The notes beneath the pieces are model-generated. The model made no database searches. It was not told where the DNA came from and saw only the letters and a program-made list of their open reading frames with translations. Below, one piece after another: positions 56,298-64,000 of a stretch of DNA of 64,000 nucleotides. Origin of the DNA: CAVQKZ01 sp963837325 (GTDB lineage Bacteria; Actinomycetota; Actinomycetes; Mycobacteriales; Jatrophihabitantaceae). Position numbers and translations under genes: made by a program. How positions within the stretch are numbered: position 1 is the first letter of the stretch; the number at the start of each line of letters is the position of its first letter. The DNA lies in contig CAWIMV010000001.1 in NCBI GenBank assembly GCA_963837325.1, positions 806,001-870,000 on the forward strand. The letters are read 5' to 3'.

Positions 56298-56350
56298 CCC
56301 GATTGTGCAACTTGCGCTGCCCTCAGGCAGCCAGCAGTTGCACAATCGGG
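56298..56350. terminator. 15-bp perfect palindrome after glnA2
   Basis: CCCGATTGTGCAACT (56298-56312) is matched exactly by AGTTGCACAATCGGG (56336-56350); inside, GCTGCC (56316-56321) pairs with GGCAGC (56326-56331) around a CTCA loop. It begins one base after the glnA2 stop and ends 7 bp before the next gene's -10 element. There is no T-tract. Confidence 0.6.
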
Positions 56351-56357
56351 CGCTCAC

Positions 56358-56363
56358 TACCAT
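56358..56363 (+). promoter_or_regulatory. -10 element (TACCAT) of a leaderless transcript
   Basis: TACCAT lies 6 bases before the ATG at 56370, with no ribosome site between. Confidence 0.5.
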
Positions 56364-56369
56364 CGAGAT

Positions 56370-57242
56370 ATGGCCGCGCGGGTTCTTGTTGTCCAGAACG
56401 GCGCCGATGGTCCCATCGGCCCGTTGGGTGATTGGCTCACGGCCGCCGGCGTGGAGCTGGACGTGGTGCCGGCCTACGACGGGACGCCGTTGCCGGGCGA
56501 CCTCACCGACCACGACGGCCTGCTGGTTCTCGGCGGCGGGATGGGTGCGGCCGACGACGACATCGCCCCGTGGCTGCCTCACGTCCGCGCGCTGCTGCGT
56601 GCGGCCGTCGCCATCGAACTGCCGACGTTGGGCATCTGCCTCGGCGGCCAATTGCTGGCATTGGCCAACGGTGGCCGGGTCGAGCGCAACCCCGGCGGGC
56701 CGGAGTTCGGCGCCCAGCTGATCGCCAAGCGCGGGGCGAGCGCGAACGATCCGCTTTTCGGGCCGTTGCCGATCACTCCGGACGTCATTCAGTGGCATTT
56801 CGACGCGATCACGATCCTGCCGCCCGGAGCGGTGCAGCTCGCGGCCTCACCGGGCGCCGAGATCCAGGCTTTCCGGCTCGGCCGGCTGGCGTGGGGCACC
56901 CAGTTCCACATCGAGACGACGCCGGAGCTGGTGCGCGTCTGGGCCGCGGCCGACGCTGAGGCACTCGACGGCTACGACGTGCCGCGATTGCTCAGTCGCT
57001 CGGATGCGGCGCACGCCGACGTGGCCGAGGTCTGGGCCCCATTCGCCGCGTCGTTCGCCGAGGTGGTGCACAATCCTGGGCTGGTTGCTCCCGCTCGGGG
57101 CGTGCCGACCTCCACCGCGGAGCCGATCACCGACCCGGCCGCGATCCGCGCCGCGCTCGCTGCCGAGGCGACCGCGGCACACGGCCCGGTGCCGCTACCA
57201 ACACCGGCGGTGGGGCAGCGGCGGCAGCCGGGACATGACTGA
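56370..57242 (+). CDS. Class I glutamine amidotransferase-like protein
   Basis: 290 residues with a triad-type GATase domain: the nucleophile Cys lies in LGICLGGQLLA (near residue 92), and WGTQFHIETTPEL supplies His/Glu. The fold resembles the GMP-synthase-type amidotransferase subfamily with no fused synthetase; the acceptor enzyme is unknown. The C-terminal 90 residues are helical and Ala-rich. It sits between glnA2 and glnE, and overlaps glnE by 8 bp, so a role in glutamine metabolism is plausible but not shown. Confidence 0.85.
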   Translation: MAARVLVVQNGADGPIGPLGDWLTAAGVELDVVPAYDGTPLPGDLTDHDGLLVLGGGMGAADDDIAPWLPHVRALLRAAVAIELPTLGICLGGQLLALANGGRVERNPGGPEFGAQLIAKRGASANDPLFGPLPITPDVIQWHFDAITILPPGAVQLAASPGAEIQAFRLGRLAWGTQFHIETTPELVRVWAAADAEALDGYDVPRLLSRSDAAHADVAEVWAPFAASFAEVVHNPGLVAPARGVPTSTAEPITDPAAIRAALAAEATAAHGPVPLPTPAVGQRRQPGHD

Positions 57243-60200
57243 GCTTTCCAGTGGGGGCCGGCTGGCCCTGCGGCTGGCGCGGTTGGCGTTCGTCGACGGG
57301 GCAGCGGCGGCCGAGCTGCTGTCGAAAAAGCCGCTGTTGTGGTGGGACGCCGAGGCCAACGCTCCGGCCGACGACCCGGCCGCCGCGATCGTCGCCGCGA
57401 TCGGCCGGACCGCCGACCCCGACGCCGTACTTCGGGCGCTGGCCGAAATGATCGGCGGCCCGGGCGGCGCCGAGCTGCGCACCACGCTCGGTCAGAGCAA
57501 GCAGTTGCGGGCCCGGTTGCTCAGCCTGCTGGGCGTCTCGTCCGCGCTGGCCGAGCACCTGGTCGCCGTGCCCGGCGATTGGCGCGCGCTGGTCGGGGAG
57601 TACGACCCCGAGGGCGTGGCGGCCCGCTTGGCCGACTCGGTCGGGGCCGACCCGGCCGATCCCGTCGCCGGAACGATGGGACAGCCGGCCCGCCTCGTCG
57701 GGCCCGAAGCAGTGACGGCGCTGCGCGCTGCCTACCGACGCGAGCTGGTCGCAATCGCCGGCCGGGATCTGGCCGGTGACCTCGACCTGCGTCAGGTGAC
57801 CGAGGCGCTGGCCGACCTGGCCGGGCACACGCTGCAGGCTGGGTTGGCGGTTGCTGCGGCCGGGCGGCCTGACACTGCTGAGCCCTGCCGGCTCGCCATC
57901 ATCGCCATGGGCAAGGCCGGCGGCCGCGAATTGAACTACGTGTCCGACGTCGACGTCGTGTTCGTTGCCGCGCCCGGTACGGCCGGCGGTGTGGACGTCG
58001 ACGACGAACGGGCGCTGGCCACGGCGACCGCCCTCGCCGCCGATACGATGCGCATCTGTCACGCCGTCGCCTGGGAGGTCGACGCCGGACTGCGACCCGA
58101 GGGCAAGGACGGCCCGCTGGTACGCACGCTCGCCAGTCACCAGACGTACTACCGCCGCTGGGCCAGCACCTGGGAGTTCCAGGCATTGCTGAAGGCCCGC
58201 CCGGTGGCCGGGGACCGTGAGCTGGGCGAGCTCTATCAGCAGGCGATGGCTCCGCTCGTTTGGACGGCAGCCGAACGGCCCGGCTTCGTCGCGGACGTCC
58301 AGGCCATGCGCCGCAGGGTGATCGCCAACCTGCCGAGGGCCGTAGCCGAGCGGGAGATCAAGCTCGGCCGGGGCGGGCTGCGTGACGTGGAGTTCGCCGT
58401 CCAGCTACTGCAGTTGGTGCACGGCCGGGGCGATGAGGCCCTGCGCGTGAGCGCCACGCTGGCGGGCCTGGACGCGCTGCGCGACGGCGGGTACGTGGGC
58501 CGCGACGACGCGGTCAGTTTGATTGACGCCTACCGCTTCCTTCGCGAGACCGAGCACCGGCTGCAACTGCGCCGATTACGCCGCACGCACGTCGTGCCCG
58601 ACGATCCCGCCGTCCTGTCGTGGCTGGGCCGGGCGATGGGTTACCGGCCCGACGCTCGCGGCGACGCCCGGGCAGTGTGGGAGGCGGAGTGGGCCCTGCA
58701 CGCCCGCGAGGTGCGCCGACTGCACGAGAAGCTGTTCTACCGTCCACTGCTGCAGGCCGTGGCTCGCGTCCCGGCGGACGGGCTGCGCCTCACGCCAACC
58801 GAAGCCGGCCGTCGACTCGCAGCCCTCGGCTTTGCCGACCCGGCTGCGGCGCTGCGGCACATCGAGTCGCTCACGGCCGGGCTTTCGCGCCGCGCTGCCC
58901 TGCAGAAGGCCCTGCTTCCTGTCCTGCTGTCAGAGTTCGCGGACGCGCCCGACCCGGACCGCGGACTGCTCGCCTACCGCCGGGTGTCCGACGAATTGGG
59001 CTCGACGCCGTGGTACCTGCGGCTATTGCGCGACGAAGGCGCGGTGGCGTCGCGGTTGGCGCACTTGCTCGGTACCAGTCGCTATGTTGCCCGGATGCTC
59101 GGCCGCGCGCCCGAGGCACTACAGATGCTGGCCAGCGACAGTGAGCTGGTACCGCGAGATCCAGCCGACACCTTGGCCGCGATGTCCGACTCGGCCGGGC
59201 GTCAGGACGACCCGGCGGCCGCGGTCGCGGTCGTGCGGGGCTTGCGCCGCCAGGAGTTGCTGCGCACCGCGTTCGCGGACCTGCTCGGGCGGCTCGACGT
59301 GGCTGAGGTCTGTAGGGCGATCAGCGCGACGACGGAGGCCACTCTCGATGTCGCGCTGCAAATTGCGATCCGGGCCGTCGCCGCCGACCTGCAGGTGAGC
59401 GAACTGCCGATCCGATTCGCCATCATCGCAATGGGCCGGCTCGGCGGCGCGGAGACCAGCTACGGCTCGGACGCCGACGTGATGTTCTGCTACGAACCGC
59501 GGACGACGGGCACCTCTGACGAGAAGGCGGCGCGGATCGCCCAGGATGTCGCCGGCAGACTGCGCGCCTCGCTCGCCGCGCCGTCGTCGAACGATCCGCC
59601 GCTCGGCGTTGACGCCGACCTGCGGCCTGAGGGCCGTAACGGCCCGTTGGCGCGCTCGTTGGCGTCGTACGCGTCCTACTACGCCCGGTGGTCCTCGCCG
59701 TGGGAAGCCCAGGCGTTGCTCCGGGCCCGCTTTGCCGCCGGGGACGCCGAGCTGGGCGCCCGTTTCATCGCCATGGTCGATCCGGTGCGCTACCCGGTCG
59801 GTGGAGTCTCGCCGGCTGATCTGGTCGAGATTCGGCGACTCAAGGGCCGGGTGGACAGCGAACGGCTGCCGCGCGGAGCCGACCCGGCGACCCATACCAA
59901 GCTCGGGCGGGGCGGTTTGGCCGACATCGAATGGACGGTTCAGCTGCTGCAGCTGTCCCATGGCCATCAGGTCGCCGGTCTGCGTACCACCCGAACGCTC
60001 GACGCGCTGCGAACCGCCGACGAGGCCGGGCTGCTCACCCCGACGCAGGCCGACCTGCTCGCGGAGGCCTGGCGGCTGGCGACCCGGGTCCGCAACGCGC
60101 TGATGCTCGTGCGCGACAAGGCCGAGGATCAGTTGCCGCACCAGGGAATCGCGCTCAGTGCGGTGGGACGGGCACTGGGCTACCCGCCCGGCCAGGATCC

Positions 60201-60294
60201 CGGGCAGGTCGTCGACGACTACCGGCGGGTCGCGCGGCGCGCGCGCCGGGTGGTCGAGGACGTCTTCTACGCCCCGAGCGGTCCCGGCCGGTGA
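57235..60294 (+). CDS. glnE: Glutamine synthetase adenylyltransferase / adenylyl-removing enzyme
   Basis: Adenylylates and deadenylylates glutamine synthetase to match nitrogen supply. 1019 residues with two nucleotidyltransferase halves: GKAGGRELNYVSDVD (about residue 225) and GRLGGAETSYGSDAD (about residue 735), each with the catalytic acidic pair. Duplicated KLGRGGLRDVEFAVQLLQL / KLGRGGLADIEWTVQLLQL segments mark the two helical arms. Both active sites look intact. The ATG overlaps the upstream gene by 8 bp. Rv2221c is the mycobacterial counterpart, also next to glnA2. Confidence 0.95.
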   Translation: MTELSSGGRLALRLARLAFVDGAAAAELLSKKPLLWWDAEANAPADDPAAAIVAAIGRTADPDAVLRALAEMIGGPGGAELRTTLGQSKQLRARLLSLLGVSSALAEHLVAVPGDWRALVGEYDPEGVAARLADSVGADPADPVAGTMGQPARLVGPEAVTALRAAYRRELVAIAGRDLAGDLDLRQVTEALADLAGHTLQAGLAVAAAGRPDTAEPCRLAIIAMGKAGGRELNYVSDVDVVFVAAPGTAGGVDVDDERALATATALAADTMRICHAVAWEVDAGLRPEGKDGPLVRTLASHQTYYRRWASTWEFQALLKARPVAGDRELGELYQQAMAPLVWTAAERPGFVADVQAMRRRVIANLPRAVAEREIKLGRGGLRDVEFAVQLLQLVHGRGDEALRVSATLAGLDALRDGGYVGRDDAVSLIDAYRFLRETEHRLQLRRLRRTHVVPDDPAVLSWLGRAMGYRPDARGDARAVWEAEWALHAREVRRLHEKLFYRPLLQAVARVPADGLRLTPTEAGRRLAALGFADPAAALRHIESLTAGLSRRAALQKALLPVLLSEFADAPDPDRGLLAYRRVSDELGSTPWYLRLLRDEGAVASRLAHLLGTSRYVARMLGRAPEALQMLASDSELVPRDPADTLAAMSDSAGRQDDPAAAVAVVRGLRRQELLRTAFADLLGRLDVAEVCRAISATTEATLDVALQIAIRAVAADLQVSELPIRFAIIAMGRLGGAETSYGSDADVMFCYEPRTTGTSDEKAARIAQDVAGRLRASLAAPSSNDPPLGVDADLRPEGRNGPLARSLASYASYYARWSSPWEAQALLRARFAAGDAELGARFIAMVDPVRYPVGGVSPADLVEIRRLKGRVDSERLPRGADPATHTKLGRGGLADIEWTVQLLQLSHGHQVAGLRTTRTLDALRTADEAGLLTPTQADLLAEAWRLATRVRNALMLVRDKAEDQLPHQGIALSAVGRALGYPPGQDPGQVVDDYRRVARRARRVVEDVFYAPSGPGR

Positions 60295-60295
60295 G

Positions 60296-61205
60296 TCAGC
60301 GCGCGTTGGCGCCGTGCGACCAGGTCGGCAGCGGCGGGTCAGGCAGCCCGAAGTCGGGCGCGTCGAACGGCGGCGTGTATGCCCCCCGGCCGGACAGCAA
60401 CCACTGCGTTGCGAAACCGAGGCCGACGATGGCGGCACCACCGACGGCATCGATCACGAAGTGATTGGCCGTGCCGACGATGACGAGCAGCGTGAGCACG
60501 GGGTACAGCACGCCGAGCGACCCGGACCCACATCCAGTGCGCGCAGCGCAGCAGGGCGATGCCGCACCACAGCGCCCAGGCGATGTGCAGACTGGGCATG
60601 GCGGCGAACTGGTTGGAGTGCGCGGCGATCGACGGGTCGGCCAGCGATCCCCAGGTGTGGAACTTCAGCAGGGTGTCGACGTAGTCGTACTGGGGCAGCA
60701 GGCGGGGCGGGGCGAGCGGGTAGAGGTAGAACCCGAGCAGACCGAACAGGCTGGTCGCGAACATCACTGTGCGGGCGCCGCGGTAGACATGCGGGCGACG
60801 GACGAACAGCCAGACCATGACGCCGATCGTCACGACGAAATGCAGCGTCGCGTAGTAATAGTCCATGACCTGGGCGAGCCACTCGTGGGCGGCCACGTAG
60901 TGATTCAGCGACAGTTCGAAGTTCAGGTGCAGGGCGTCCTGCAAATTCTGCACACCCTGGGCGTGTCGCCGGGCGATTGATTCCTGCTGGGGGACGGCAT
61001 TGCGCCCCATCGAGTACAGCAGGTAGCCGATCAGCACGATGGCGACTTCCTGCCACCAGATCGGCCGCCGCCAGCGCAGCAGCCCAGTGGGCAGCAGGCC
61101 GTTGAACCGACGGCTCATTGGTGTCCTGGTAGCAGGCTGCTGCGTCTGCACTGACACCATGCCAATAAGTGTCCCACTGTCCACCGACATATTTGGCTGC
61201 GTCAT
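60296..61205 (-). pseudogene. PAP2-family membrane phosphatase, frameshifted
   Basis: Reads as one PAP2/inositol-phosphorylceramide-synthase-like protein split by a frameshift. The first frame (61205 down to about 60520) has TM segments including IWWQEVAIVLIGYLLYSMG, then MPSLHIAWALW (phosphatase motif) and CAHWMWVR. The second frame (about 60520 to 60296) continues with LYPVLTLLVIVGTANHFVIDAVGG, the second active-site motif. Removing one G in GGG at about 60521-60526 restores WVRSLGVLYPVL. Either the gene is broken or the sequence has an indel error. Without repair, the enzyme loses its second catalytic histidine. Substrate probably a lipid phosphate. Confidence 0.8.
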
Positions 61206-61225
61206 GGAATCCGCTCAGTTGCCAC

Positions 61226-62233
61226 TCACGTGCCGCAGGCCGCGAGCAGCGCGGTGACCGCCGACTCGACGCAGCGGAGGGTCTCGCCGAAGGCCGCGTC
61301 GCGTCCGTATTCCCGCAGCAAGGCCACCGTCGGCACGTCGGGTTCGACCCCGGCGGCAACGTCGCCGACCACCATGGCCACCGGTGTGCCGACCTCGGAC
61401 CCGATCCGGACTATCGCGCCGGGCGCCTTGCCCAGGGCGCTGGTCTCGTCGAGCAGACCCTCGCCGGTGATCACCAGATCGACCGCACCGATGCGCGATC
61501 GCAGATCCAGCTCGTCGGCAACCAACTCGGTGCCGGGTCGGATGCTCGCGCCGAGCGCGGCCAAGCCACCGGCCAGGCCACCGGCCGCGCCGCTGCCGGC
61601 AAGTGCGGTGACGTCGACGCCGAATTCAGCGTGGTAGGCCTCCGCGAGTGACCGCAACCGGCCGGTGAGCTCCGCCACCTGACCGGTGTCGGCGCCCTTC
61701 TGCGGCGCGAACAGCCGCGCGGCGTCGACGAACGTGGTGCTGACATCGACCGCGACGACGACTTGATAGCCGCCGCTACCGTCGAGGCGGCCATGACGAC
61801 GCAGGACGTCCACGGCGCCCCGGCCGCCGTCCGTGCTCGCCGACCCGCCGGCACCCACGATGATCTGCTTCGCTCCGCCGTCCATCGCGGCAGCAATGAG
61901 CAGGCCGGTACCGGCAGTGTCTGCCGCCAACGGATCGTTGCGGTCTGCAACGAGCGAAAGGCCGGACGCCGCCGCCATCTCGATCACTGCCCGTTTCCCG
62001 TCCAACCGCCAGGCCGCCGCAACGGGGAGGCCGAGCGGTCCGCTGACCTCAGTGGTGCGGTTCGGCCCCCCGAAGCAGTCGAGCAGGCCCTCGCCGCCGT
62101 CAGACATCGGGAGTGCCTCGGCGGTCCAGCCGGCCGCGGTGGCGGCTCGGATGATGGCCTGAGCGATCTCGGCGGCGCTGGCCGTACCCCGAAACTTGTC
62201 GGGTACGGCCAGCAGGCGACGCTCGGCGCTCAC
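61226..62233 (-). CDS. Glycerate kinase
   Basis: Class II glycerate 2-kinase-type protein (335 aa): AVPDKFRGTASAAEIA, MSDGGEGLLDCF, IVGAGGSASTDGGRGA and VITGEGLLDETSALGKAPG match the GlxK/GarK family. It phosphorylates D-glycerate, feeding glycolysis. The GTG at 62233 has a TAAGTT element 7 bases upstream, again leaderless. It is divergent from the LLM oxidoreductase. Confidence 0.92.
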   Translation of the reverse strand: MSAERRLLAVPDKFRGTASAAEIAQAIIRAATAAGWTAEALPMSDGGEGLLDCFGGPNRTTEVSGPLGLPVAAAWRLDGKRAVIEMAAASGLSLVADRNDPLAADTAGTGLLIAAAMDGGAKQIIVGAGGSASTDGGRGAVDVLRRHGRLDGSGGYQVVVAVDVSTTFVDAARLFAPQKGADTGQVAELTGRLRSLAEAYHAEFGVDVTALAGSGAAGGLAGGLAALGASIRPGTELVADELDLRSRIGAVDLVITGEGLLDETSALGKAPGAIVRIGSEVGTPVAMVVGDVAAGVEPDVPTVALLREYGRDAAFGETLRCVESAVTALLAACGT

Positions 62234-62240
62234 CTCGGAG

Positions 62241-62246
62241 AACTTA
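62241..62246 (-). promoter_or_regulatory. -10 element (TAAGTT) of a leaderless transcript
   Basis: On the minus strand TAAGTT ends 7 bases before the GTG at 62233; the intervening CTCCGAG has only a weak GAG. Confidence 0.45.
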
Positions 62247-62313
62247 GCGGGCGCTGTCGGGCGACGTCGGCGCGTCCGGTACTCGTGGTGTAACGCTGGG
62301 TAGAACGGCGGTC

Positions 62314-63279
62314 ATGACCAGATTCGGCTACACGTTGATGTGCGAACAGTCCGGCCCCCGCGAACTGGTGCGTGACGCCGTCCGCGCCGAGCAGGCCGGC
62401 TTCGATTTTGCCGTGATCAGCGATCACTACTTCCCATGGTTGGACAGCCAGGGCCACGCGCCCAACGCCTGGGCCACGCTCGGCGCCGTCGCCCATGCCA
62501 CCGAGCGGCTGGACCTGATGAGCTACGTCACCTGCCCGACCATGCGTTATCACCCGGCCGTGGTCGCTCAGCAGGCCGCCACAGTCGACGTCTTGAGCGG
62601 CGGGCGGTTCACCCTCGGACTGGGGGCCGGCGAGAACCTGAACGAGCACGTCGTCGGCCGCGGCTGGCCGGCGGCCAACGTGCGGCAGGAGATGCTCGAC
62701 GAAGCGGTGCAGATTATCCGGGCGCTGTTCGACGGCGGGTACGTGAACTTTTCCGGCCAGCACTTCCGGGTCGACTCGGCCAAGCTGTGGGACCTCGAAT
62801 CCAATGGCCCGCGAATCGGCATGGCGGTGTCGGGTGCCCAGTCCGTCGCGCTGGCCGGAGCCCACGCCGACGTGATGATCGCCGTCGAGCCCGACCAGGA
62901 GCTGACCGAACGCTTCGACGCGGCCGGCGGTGCCGGCAAGCCCCGGGTTGGTCAGGTCCCGATCTGCTGGGATCCGTCGGCGGACAAGGCGGCCGAGCGC
63001 GCGCACGACCAGTTCCGGTGGTTCGGCGGCGGCTGGAAGGTCAACGCCGAATTGCCCAGCACGGCCGGTTTCGCGGCCGCAACCCAGTTCGTGCGCCCTG
63101 AAGATGTCGCCAAGGCCATTCCCTGTGGGCCGGACGTGGACGCGCACATCGAGGCCGTGCAGTCCTTCGTCTCGGCCGGCTTCACCGACGTGGCGGTCGT
63201 CCAGATCGGCGGCGACACCCAACCGGCATTCTTGGACTGGGCCGACAAGGAGCTGCTGCCCGCTCTGCGCAGCAGCTAA
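62314..63279 (+). CDS. F420-dependent LLM-class oxidoreductase
   Basis: Luciferase-like (beta/alpha)8 protein of 321 residues of the F420-dependent glucose-6-phosphate dehydrogenase-like group. RFGYTLMCEQSGP opens; FAVISDHYFPWLDSQGHAP, LGLGAGENLNEHVVG and NFSGQHFRVDSAKLW are typical of this subfamily. Cofactor assignment as F420 rather than FMN is by family. Converges on the ANTAR gene with a 4-base stop overlap. Confidence 0.87.
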   Translation: MTRFGYTLMCEQSGPRELVRDAVRAEQAGFDFAVISDHYFPWLDSQGHAPNAWATLGAVAHATERLDLMSYVTCPTMRYHPAVVAQQAATVDVLSGGRFTLGLGAGENLNEHVVGRGWPAANVRQEMLDEAVQIIRALFDGGYVNFSGQHFRVDSAKLWDLESNGPRIGMAVSGAQSVALAGAHADVMIAVEPDQELTERFDAAGGAGKPRVGQVPICWDPSADKAAERAHDQFRWFGGGWKVNAELPSTAGFAAATQFVRPEDVAKAIPCGPDVDAHIEAVQSFVSAGFTDVAVVQIGGDTQPAFLDWADKELLPALRSS

Positions 63280-63998
63280 TTCCCGGCCTGCTCGGAGCTG
63301 CCGACGGCGGTCACGATCGCCGCGGCCACGTCGCGCAGCTTGGTGTTGCGTCCCTGGGACGCCTTGCGCAGGAGTTGGAACGCGGCTTCGGCGTCGCACC
63401 GCTGCTCGGCCATGAGGATGCCGATGGCTTGGTCGATCGTGCTCCGCGACGACAGGGCCACCCGCAAGTTGTGGATCATCTCCCCACGCTCGGCGATCCG
63501 CAGGGCCAGCGCCAGCGCACCGGCGGCATGCTCGGCGATCTGCGCGGCCCGGGCTTGCATGGCACTGCCGGATGCGGACGGCTCGAAGGCGTAGAGATTG
63601 AGCGCACCGATGGCCACCTCCCCGCTGAGCATCGGGTAGGACATCGACGAGCAGGCCCCGACTCCGACCGCGTGTTGCGGGTAGCGGCCCCACCGCGTCT
63701 CCAGGGCCATGTCCGTGACGAAGACCGGCACGCCGGTGCTGAGCGCCTCTAGACAAGGGCCGGCTCCCTCCGCGTATTGCATTTCGTCCAATTTGCGGGT
63801 CAGCTCGTCGCTGCTGGCCGCCGTGAACGGTTCACCCCGTTCCGAGCGCACGGTGATGCCACACCGATGGCTGGTTTCACGGGCCGTGCGCACCGCCAGT
63901 TCACCCAGAAAGTCATCGAGCGTGTCCGTGCGCAGCAGCATCTCCTGCAGGGCGCCGGCATCCATCGTCCCTGCGTCGTGAATCTCGGATTGGTCCAC
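63276..63998 (-). CDS. GAF-ANTAR transcription antitermination regulator
   Basis: 240 residues: a GAF sensor domain (about 25-170, EGAGPCLEALSTGVPV) and a C-terminal ANTAR RNA-binding domain (about 175-230, LSSRSTIDQAIGILMAEQRC with the conserved helix pattern). It is expected to bind paired stem loops in nascent mRNA. The GTG at 63998 is two bases from the window edge, so the true start may lie outside; an ATG at codon 12 is an alternative. No target hairpin pair was recognised in the window. Confidence 0.87.
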   Translation of the reverse strand: MDQSEIHDAGTMDAGALQEMLLRTDTLDDFLGELAVRTARETSHRCGITVRSERGEPFTAASSDELTRKLDEMQYAEGAGPCLEALSTGVPVFVTDMALETRWGRYPQHAVGVGACSSMSYPMLSGEVAIGALNLYAFEPSASGSAMQARAAQIAEHAAGALALALRIAERGEMIHNLRVALSSRSTIDQAIGILMAEQRCDAEAAFQLLRKASQGRNTKLRDVAAAIVTAVGSSEQAGN

Positions 63999-64000
63999 AC

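Overview
The window is high-G+C actinobacterial DNA. Genes are dense and often overlap by 4 bp (ATGA/GTGA), GTG starts are common, and several genes look leaderless. A mycothiol-dependent formaldehyde dehydrogenase, an F420-type LLM oxidoreductase, a twin-arginine-exported phosphatase-like protein and GH3/GH6 glycosidases point to a mycothiol-producing, probably plant-polymer-degrading soil actinobacterium (Frankia/Jatrophihabitans/Nakamurella-like by inference; the species cannot be fixed from the sequence alone).

Layout. 1-2 kb: a CDF metal exporter and a sirtuin. 2-12.2 kb: a catabolic island, with a seven-gene minus-strand operon (ROK sugar kinase, solute-binding lipoprotein, two Opp/Dpp-type permeases, two ATPases, GH4 phospho-glycosidase) facing a plus-strand ROK repressor and a BadF/NagK-type kinase. 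12.2-14.5 kb: a small membrane protein, mycothiol-dependent formaldehyde dehydrogenase and a DUF3145 protein. 14.5-21 kb: the type II fatty-acid synthase operon fabD-fabH-acpP-fabF-accD6 behind a PucR/FasR-type regulator; FabD carries an unusual C-terminal barrel. 21-26.2 kb: PHP-domain protein, pirin, cytochrome bd oxidase and aldo/keto reductase. 26.2-26.55 kb: a striking array of twelve ~31-bp repeats in two opposed blocks, between convergent genes. 26.6-31.3 kb: aceE, a DUF3052 protein, ahpE, SURF1 and tRNA-Val. 31.4-38.6 kb: ArsR/SRPBCC pair, an exported purple-acid-phosphatase-like protein with altered metal ligands, a large secreted GH3 enzyme and its ROK regulator. 38.6-47.7 kb: membrane proteins, a membrane metallophosphoesterase, a cation/proton antiporter, the Nif3 / zinc-ribbon / RNase H-phosphatase trio, an ArsB-like transporter and a VOC protein. 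47.7-50.4 kb: RNase P RNA, a GH6 cellulase and a histone-H1-like basic protein. 50.6-64 kb: panB, nadE, an L,D-transpeptidase, glnA2, a glutamine amidotransferase, glnE, a frameshifted PAP2 gene, glycerate kinase, an LLM oxidoreductase and a GAF-ANTAR regulator.

The backbone (glnE-glnA2 / panB / rnhA-phosphatase-zinc ribbon-nif3 / SURF1 / ahpE-DUF3052-aceE / pucR-fabD-acp-fabF-accD6) follows the gene order known from Mycobacterium tuberculosis Rv2221c-Rv2247. The glycosidases, phosphoesterases, cytochrome bd and transporters look like lineage-specific insertions into that core. Function calls rest on recognisable motifs and domains; no database search was run.
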